Positions 56,681 to 64,000 of a stretch of DNA of 64,000 nucleotides are shown piece after piece. The stretch comes from Ryuthela nishihirai. Taxonomy: Eukaryota; Arthropoda; Arachnida; Araneae; Heptathelidae. Numbering within the stretch: the first letter of the stretch is position 1; every line of letters starts with the position of its first letter. The notes beneath the pieces were generated by a model. It was not told the origin of the DNA. It was given only the letters and a program-made list of their open reading frames with translations, and made no database searches. The position numbers and the translations under genes were made by a program. Location of the stretch: the NCBI GenBank assembly GCA_038380435.1, contig JAWZYU010000020.1, forward strand, positions 44,176,307 to 44,240,306, read 5' to 3'.

Positions 56681-57032
56681 CTTAGTTTTTTTTTAACAAT
56701 ATTTCCAACAGACAAAAAAATACTGAAAAATATTTGGGCTGTACCAATGAAGAAAGTTCCTACTGTTCTATTAACTATTTCCTATTATTAATCAAATTTT
56801 GTTTAAAGTACAAACAGTAATTTTTCTGTGCTTTTTTGTTAGCTTCACTGCACTGGAGTTACACTATTAGGTAATATGTACATCTTGCAAACCAGAGATG
56901 ACTTTGAAATAATCATGCAGCTATTATTTGAGCATGTGTATATGTTTTTTTTAATATTCATACCATCTTGAAATCAAAAGTTACTTTTATGATGCCTTAC
57001 ATTACTAAAAAATTTCCATAATTTTTCTTCAG

Positions 57033-57229
57033 ATTTGGAGATTGACTGAAGGGGAATGCATCTTAACTCTTAGAGGTCATGAAGATGCTGTGACTTGTTT
57101 GCAATTTGATGTTTCAAAGATAATAAGTGGTTCTTTGGATAGAACTATTAAGTTTTGGAGTCTCAACAATGGCTCATGTCTTAGCACTTTAGACTGGATG
57201 AAATCTGAGGGCCATACTGGAGTTGTCAG
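57033..57229 (+). CDS. F-box/WD40 protein, exon 10 (end of blade 4, blade 5, start of blade 6)
   Basis: Acceptor tttttcttcag, donor gtaaaa. Residues 526-590 plus two bases of an Arg codon. It opens IWRLTEGECILTL (end of blade 4), encodes all of blade 5 (RGHEDAVTCLQFD and SKIISGSLDRTIKFWSL), and starts blade 6 after an insert containing LDWMKSEGHTGVV. It is the longest WD40 exon. The insert before the blade 6 GH is longer than in the other blades. Confidence 0.93.
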
Positions 57230-58370
57230 GTAAAAGATAGGTTTATTAAATTTATAGCTTAGTAAAGTAATATTTTATTAATGTTTTGTTATCAAATTAG
57301 GAATGTCTTACAGGGCCAGTCAGTAATAAGCTATCTTCCTAAACATGAAAATGATACTCACCCAAGTATTTGACCATTATTTTTTTAATGTATCTCTCTT
57401 CAGTTCAACATACTTTATTCCACTTCAATTATAATGACAACAATTCAGAGTAGAAATTAACAATTTTCCCACAAGTTTTCCAAAAACTTGTGGTTCATTC
57501 ATTTCAAGCTCTTAACCATTTAAATATCTTTTATTTTTTCTAATGGCAGAACAGGAAGTATTAGATGCCACATCTAAACTGTAAAGTGTGTAATAAGTTT
57601 TTGAAAGCCACATTTCCTCATAGCAGATTAGTCTTTTCAAAACTTGTGTGTTGGAGTATTATTTTGGAAAAGAACATCATTAGCAAATTTCCTTTGCTAT
57701 TTTTTGTTTATTAGTAGTTCTCTGAAAAATGTTACGGTTGCAGCACAGAATTCATCTATAGCATAAAAGGCTCTAAAAACTCCACTAGAAGCAGTAACTT
57801 TCAAAACTGGCGACTTGTTATATCCCATTAATATAAATGCATTTCAATACTTGCCAAAACTCTGGAAAAAGCACTTTTCTATATTTTTCTTAAAGGTCTG
57901 ACCTTGCAGATTTCATCATGATATCAATTCTCTATAGGAGTAATTCAGGTATCCATTAACCCTCTAACCCCCCCCCCCCCCCCCCCCAAGAAAATTAACT
58001 TTGGAGCTTTTATTTATTTATTTTTATTTTTTTTTGGCAAATAACTAATGAAAGCAAATAATGTTATATACCAACATCGTATTTCACCAATCTTCCTTCC
58101 TTAAGAAATGATAAATGATCAGAGTATTTTATCAGGAAACCAAGAAATAATAAAATTGAGGAATAACTATGTTCAAGTTAAAAAATATTCATAGTAATAA
58201 GTTGTAAGATTTCCTCATAAAATAAAATAACACTGCAAAGATGTAGCCTAACTGCAAAGATTGTTGAAGATAAATAATAAAAGATAGAAGGGGGATAAAG
58301 ACGAATCTAAAGAAACAAAAGTTTTAGTTTCATTAAAAAATCTTACTAACAGAACAAATGCAGCTGTATC
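57230..58370. other. 5' part of intron 10 with a 20-base C run
   Basis: No gene. Twenty C at 57968-57987 follow ttaaccctctaac, which resembles the edge of the ~290-bp repeat unit. Confidence 0.35.
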
Positions 58371-58399
58371 CAATATCAATCGTATTATTCACACTAGAC

Positions 58400-58595
58400 A
58401 GATCAACACTTTTACACATTCTATTCACCTTGACACAGAAACACGTGTCTTAGAACTTTACACATTCTATTCTACTAGACAGATTTACACATTCTATTCA
58501 CCATGACACAGAAACGTGTCTTAGAACTTTTCTAGGAACTTTCATTTTCAATACAAGCCATGCATGATATTGAAAATGGAAGTTCCTAGAACCCT
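58400..58595. repeat. Short tandem repeat followed by a hairpin
   Basis: Units with tttacacattctattcac and gacacagaaac-cgtgtcttagaac occur at about 58409 and 58484. Directly after, tctaggaactttcattttca pairs with tgaaaatggaagttcctaga around atgatgcatggc-like centre sequence (58531-58591). Confidence 0.65.
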
Positions 58596-58843
58596 TCCAG
58601 CAAGTTATGCAATGAATGATAAAAATTTTATAAATAAATAGATTTAATGAGAAACTTTAATAAAATTGATAAAAAAAAAAAGAAAGACTTAATTGGAAAC
58701 TGCTTTAAAATTATCCAATTTAAGGGACAAAGGGAAGTTTTTTTTACTGATTTTCAGAAAGATTTCAAACTTTATATAAAAATATATTGGCACAGTTCAG
58801 ATCAAATTCGTTAGTAGAAATCTCACTTGATAGAACATGTATT

Positions 58844-59690
58844 GCACTGATCAAAGTGAAAATTGCAACACCATGAAGGAAGTGATGTATATGCCTGAAA
58901 CTGATGGGACGGAAGCTCTGAGGGTAGACATTACCAAAAATGAAACATGAGAATGCAAGGTACTTGTGTTTATTACAGATTCATTAGTACATAGTAGGCC
59001 CACCTTGGGAGTTATGCAAGCTTTTAGATATTTCAGCATTCCCATCAATCAGATGGTTAATGGTGTCCTGAGGTATGGCATTCCAAACAGCATCCAATTG
59101 GGCATGCAACTGTAACAGGTTCACCGTCGGAGGGAGCTGGCCAAGGTGTGACCCAAAAGGTCTCATGCATGATCAACGGCAACAAGTTCAGAGAGTATGG
59201 CAGCCATAATAAAATGTCCATACCTTGGAGACTGTCCATCATTGTACATGCAATGTGTGGGATAGTGTTGTCCTGCTGCAGAATCAGTCCAGGCATGGTA
59301 GTAAGGAAGCATTGTGCCACAGGATTAACAATGTCATCAATGTAATGCCTCACAGTTAGTGTGCCAGAAAAGCAAAAAAGCAACTGTTTACAAAAAAAAC
59401 ACTTTTCACAGTAGAGCCTCACACTAGTCAACACTACTAACATCTCTGAGCTCCTATGGCTCCATCTCTACTGCCCCATAACCTAATGTCGTTTACTTTA
59501 CATCTGGTGTGCAAACTGACATGTGGCAAAGCACACTGGTGGAAGTCTCATTTGCATAATATGATTACATGCTCACAAGCTATAATGCAAGAGGGGATGT
59601 GTCCTTCTTCACGCATTAGCTGCTGTCAATCAAAAATCAGAGTTTCGCACGCACAGTTTCTCTAGTGGTATGGGTGAGAAGAAATGATTC
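58844..59690 (-). mobile_element. Tc1-like transposase remnant (minus strand)
   Basis: The frame 59057-59443 (minus) reads VRHYIDDIVNPVAQCF, MPGLILQQDNTIPHIA (second catalytic block Q-Q-D-N) and DILLWLPYSLNLLPLI (third block, altered). A terminus-like sequence, atcaaagtgaaaattgcaac, is at about 58850. The partner terminus is missing. A third Tc1 family. Confidence 0.8.
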
Positions 59691-59694
59691 AGCT

Positions 59695-60754
59695 GAAAAT
59701 ATAAGGCCCAAAATAATAATTATAATGTAACTAAAGTAAAACTATTTAAGGAAAAGTAAAAGTGAATGAGTGAACCATCACAGAATTTTGCTTGATATTG
59801 TGGAAGAGTCCTGATAAGTATTTCTACTCCCAAAAATTTTCTTCATTTCTCCTTTTTAAGAAATTGAATCACTGAATTGTTCTGCAGTTTCACAAAATCC
59901 ATTACACAACTTATAAGCTAATAGTATCAGTGCTCATCAACTTTGCATATTCATTATTAATACACATTGCACTGTAATGATCCACAGACTTGTTAAACTT
60001 CACACAGGTAACTTATTAAGTGGCCTTCATATTTAAAAAATAATTTTTGACTCAAGGTTGATTATATAAATGATGCTGAACCTCTTAATGTTTTTCTTCC
60101 TATTGCATATGTATTTTTAATTCAAATTTGTTTTAAAATAAGTAACTTCCATTGTAAATTTTCATACAACTCATGGTATAATTTCCTAATTAAAATATCT
60201 GTGGTGTAGTTTGTTTTGTAATGCATTCCTTTTTCCATCCTACTTATATTGTTAAAAAAAATTCTAGCATGAGTGAAGAATCTTTACAACTGCTCTAAAT
60301 AATAGATGTAAACTATTAGAAGTAAATGATTAAAGAGATATATTAAATATGGATAATCTGTTATCATTCTGTATTGTATTACAATAGTTAAAAATTTTAA
60401 TGTTTTTTGTGTATAGTTGAAAGTTATGAAAATATGACATAAGCTGGTGTCTGTCTGCCAAATGTCTAACTCTTGTCCTCATAAGTTAGATGCACATGTA
60501 ATGTTTAAACATAATTCTTCGACAGATTCTGTGAGACATTTTTTAAAAAAGAATATTGAACTCCCTAGTGTGGAGGGCTGAGATAAAATAGAACCTATGT
60601 TTGTCCTTGTTTCTTATACAGTATACAAACCCTGAACATGGACACACCCACTATCTTAATAATCAGGTTTGCTAAGAGCTATGCCAATTAGTGCTGGTAT
60701 AGGAGTTGACTTATGCTTTCACTCTGAATTCTTTAAAATTTGTGTTTTTTGTAG
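59695..60754. other. 3' part of intron 10, nothing recognised
   Basis: AT-rich sequence ending in the T-rich tract of the exon 11 acceptor. Confidence 0.3.
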
Positions 60755-60812
60755 ATGTCTGCAAGCTGACAGATGGAGAATAGTCAGTGCTGGAGATGAC
60801 AAAACACTCAAA
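60755..60812 (+). CDS. F-box/WD40 protein, exon 11 (blade 6, partial)
   Basis: Acceptor tgttttttgtag, donor gtaaga. Its first base completes AGA (Arg), then CLQADRWRIVSAGDDKTLK, residues 591-610, phase 0. The motif SAGDDKTLK keeps the blade Asp. The frame should continue with VW in exon 12, which was not found between 60813 and 63990. At least one more blade and the C-terminus must be encoded downstream of the window. Confidence 0.88.
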
Positions 60813-61963
60813 GTAAGATAATATTTTATTTTCATAATCAGAATGTGTATTGGTTCATTGATAGATTTTGTATGCATCTGAAGAACTATCCACTGTAAAC
60901 ATTTGATGAAAACAGTTACATTTTATGTAGTATCCTGTGGATCATAATAGCTCATATTGAGAAACAATATAGTAAGATGAATACCAGAGACTAAAATTTC
61001 TGTCAGAAAGAGTTTTCCAAGGTTTACTGATTATGTGTTATTTTTGCCATAAGGTGAGGTTATAAAAATTACTAATGATTTTTATTTGAAAAGTTATTTT
61101 AAAATGAATCACTAGCAGATTTAGCCACATTGCATGGGTCTTTAATTATTTCTAAAATATAAAGTAGATGACACTAACCTTTTGACATACAAATTGCATG
61201 GTCATCCCCTTTTTTGTAGGAGGGGGGAGTGAAAGAAAATAAGTTGCATAGTCTGAGAAGCCCATGATACTTTCCACATCAGAAGCCTTGAAATATTATC
61301 CATTATTCCTTGTGATCATTTATGTATTTCCCCTTTTTTGGTGTGAAAAGAAAGATTGCAGGGCCATACCTCTTATGTTGCTTTAAGCTATGATAAGTGA
61401 TATTTCCATAAATAACATTAACACCTTTCAGCTCACCCCTTAGTTACACTACTGGTTAATTCCATTGAAAATGTCATTGTGAGTAACCTTTCTTTTAGTC
61501 AAATTTTTTCTGCATTAACATTTTCATTAATGTTTTTTATTTACAACCTTTTCATCAATTAGAGAATTTTAATCCAATAGCACAGTGGCTAAATTCATAC
61601 TTTAATTTGTCACTAAAGATATGAGTATCTATGGATGAGACTGGATGCTCATGGAAGCTTCCAATAGCTTTCAGTAGATAAATGGTTTAGCATGGGTAAT
61701 TAGACATGTGAATATGGGAGTCTGAACAGAAAAATCTAAATATTCAATTATCTTCTATTTTCAAATTTCATAATTATATTTAGAAGTGAAAACACTTTAT
61801 TAAAATTTATCAAAAGCTTATGTGTGTCCAGTCTCATCCATATAGGAAGAAAATTTTGAGATGAATGGAAGTTGAATGGCAAAATGCAACCAATAAGTGG
61901 ATGAAAAAAGTCCTTCCCAATCTTGCAAAAAAGGATGTGTTTCATACTAAGAAACAGCATTGT
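60813..61963. other. Intron 11, first part, nothing recognised
   Basis: I searched for an exon opening with VW or IW after an acceptor and found none. Confidence 0.3.
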
Positions 61964-61975
61964 CCTGAAGAATGA

Positions 61976-62296
61976 GTCTCAGCTTGGTCAGCATTGAGAT
62001 TTATCTCTGCAAAACTGCCCGCCCTGCCCACAGTCAGTAGGGGATACTGATGGGCTTGGAAAGGCCGCCGTCCATTGGATGGGACGTTAAGCGTGGCCCC
62101 ATGTGTAGGAGAGCCATACCCTGTGCACGTTAAAGAACACACTGGATGGCCTTGACAGGAGGCTACCATCTGTCTCCTAACAGCTGTTCCAGTGGGTCCC
62201 CTCCCCCAACCTTCTCTGAGCCTTCGGAGTCCTTGTGACCTGGCCATTTAGCCCATTGTGTGCACAAAAGTGCCACTCAGAGGTAAAACAACCCAA
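61976..62296 (+). repeat. SINE family A, 5'-truncated copy with TSD
   Basis: Exact 12-bp duplication cctgaagaatga (61964-61975 and 62297-62308). It starts within the B box region, so the Pol III promoter is lost, and it keeps the central domain (gatgggacgttaag, ctgtgcacgttaaagaacac) and the shared 3' end. Truncation plus a duplication is the expected outcome of incomplete target-primed reverse transcription. Confidence 0.9.
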
Positions 62297-62309
62297 CCTG
62301 AAGAATGAA

Positions 62310-64000
62310 TGCACAGTGATGTTTCATTAAGTCCATTGTTCTCTGTATAAGAACCAAAGGAGCAAATTGCATACTTCTTGCTTGAAATGAATGGAAGGTG
62401 AAAAGTTGTGTCCACTCATCATAGTGAAAACAAATTGTCGACATGCTCTCATCTAGCTTAAAAAACTTCCAATTTATTTTGTTGAAAACCAAAGTGTTTG
62501 GGTGATTTCTGCAATATTTACTAATTTTCTGATTCACCGTGAATTTGAATTGGTGCAAAAGAAGAGGAAATCTTTCTCACTGTTGATAAGTGCTCCAACT
62601 AAAATAGCAGTTTAAAATATTGAGCTCACATTTTTTTTTCTTCTAACATAGCTTAGTCATTCTGCTTACTTGGCTTGAGAATTAGTAACACCAAGCTTTG
62701 CCCAGAAAAATTATGAGATGAAAAACTTTGAAAGCATCAAAGTAGGCCATTGCTGTCCAGAGTTTGATACATAAAGCCATTTCTTCCAGCACATGAAAAC
62801 AATGCAACTGAACATAAAAGTTGCTAAAATTAATCACTTCATGAATTTCAAAAATTGGGTATGAAAATATCAAACAAGATTTTTCTGAGTAAATTTTCTT
62901 ATTTTCTATATGCAGAGTAATGTAATTTTTAAAATCTTTTATTCTTTATTTTTGTACCTCCTTTTACATAAATTTAGCATATGACTTAATGGTTTATTAT
63001 TGTTAGCTATGCTTTGCAAAACATGTGAACAGTTTTGATGTAGGAATTCAGGATTGCAGAAATAATCAAAAACTTCTGGGTGCCATTAATCTAATTTCCC
63101 ATACTTGAAATTGTATAGCAGAAACTAAAAGCAAACTAGAGCTACTGAATATTGAAACTGGACAGTGCAGCATCAGTGCAGATGATATTGCATGTTCTAT
63201 GTACCACAGATCTAAATTGAGGTTCTTTTTAACAGGACCAGCAGTCAAATGATGTAAGATGAATTCTTTCACAAAATCGGTTACAGATCCATTTGAAAAA
63301 TCTCCTTTATGTTCTTTATGGCTATTGTTATCAACTGGTTAATGTTATTTAAAATCTACGATAAATAAGCATCACTCATTGTATCAGGATTTAATAGTTT
63401 ATGTATAGACTTAGAAAAGTATGCATGTTTGCTATAACTATAGTGTTTAATTATTTACAAAATGCATATGTGTAGATACCAAAAACAGTCTTATAATGCA
63501 ATAAGCAATAATATTAAAATTTTTTCACAACTAGTTTTTTTTATGTCTATAAGAGTGTATATTAATTAAGATAGTCTTAATCCAGGGGGTTTTCTTGATG
63601 CTATATTCCAGGACTTGCGTCACTGTGCACCTTCCTCTTGATTTTTGAGAAACTCGTATGTCTTCCCACCTCCCATTTATCATCAGCCAACTGCCCTGTT
63701 AACAACAATTTCAATCAATAATTAAAATAGAGTAATCCCTAATTATAAATAATAAATTTATAAATATAATGCTCTTCATGGAGCATTAATTTGTTATAAC
63801 ACTGTCGTTGTATTATACCTCATGACGACATTGTCCAAACTTGTTATAACGCTGGTATAACTCTCTCGTGGCATCTTAATAAAATAACAGTTGCTATAAT
63901 GAATAATGATTGCTATGGATCTGGCAAGAGAAATGAAGCTTTCTAATTTCATAAAAATGGATCTGGCATGCACTGCTTTCCATGTAACTTGTTTTTTAGC
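62310..64000. other. Intron 11, second part, nothing recognised
   Basis: AT-rich. The window ends in gttttttagc, which could be the acceptor of exon 12, but only one base follows. Confidence 0.3.

Noticed and set aside
1..64000. CRISPR arrays, operons, bacterial ribosome binding sites and rRNA genes
   Set aside because: None seen; the spliced gene, GT-AG introns and retroelements show a eukaryotic nuclear genome.

Overview
This is an AT-rich, intron-rich eukaryotic window. The whole of it appears to be one stretch of a single large plus-strand gene with transposable elements packed into its introns. The gene encodes an F-box/WD40 protein, a likely substrate receptor of an SCF ubiquitin ligase. 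Eleven coding exons can be joined without a frame break (6476-60812, 1,830 nt, 610 codons). Every junction is GT-AG and phase-compatible. The reading frame is still open in the sixth WD40 blade at the last exon seen, so the 3' end of the gene lies beyond the window. The coding sequence is under 3% of the DNA.

The element content (Tc1/mariner, RTE-like LINEs, a DUF4817-type element, piggyBac, tRNA-derived SINEs) points to an invertebrate animal, most probably an arthropod, possibly a chelicerate. That taxon is an inference from element types and intron length, not something the sequence proves.

Layout: 1-6333 lies upstream of the start exon, with an RTE-like LINE copy and a mariner remnant. 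6334-7138 is the 5' UTR and exon 1. Intron 1 (7139-11567) holds a tandem repeat of about 290 bp and a SINE. Intron 2 (11634-19562) holds two Tc1 relics, the 3' end of a second LINE family, a reversed RTE copy and a 1.3-kb minisatellite. Intron 3 (19708-28240) holds a possible LTR, nested Tc1/RTE and mariner/Tc1 pairs, and a palindromic element carrying two tRNA-like arms. Intron 4 holds a full-length SINE with target-site duplications and an unidentified minus-strand open frame. Intron 6 (32548-40117) holds a nearly intact RTE-like LINE split by a piggyBac-type element. Intron 7 (40208-46847) holds another RTE copy, a second copy of the tRNA-like palindrome, a mariner and a Tc1 relic, and a foldback repeat. 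Intron 8 (46937-55586) holds a large inverted-repeat family, a tandem duplication, a hairpin-capped RTE copy, a gypsy-type integrase scrap and a full-length SINE. Introns 9 to 11 hold a DUF4817 element, a minus-strand Tc1 relic and a SINE.

The items I consider most worth a second look are: the two-copy palindrome with head-to-head tRNA-like units (26.3 and 42.7 kb); the piggyBac insertion at 33707-34520, which splits a LINE and whose removal together with one TTAA would leave the LINE frame continuous; and the recurrent TGA at the same codon in three RTE copies.
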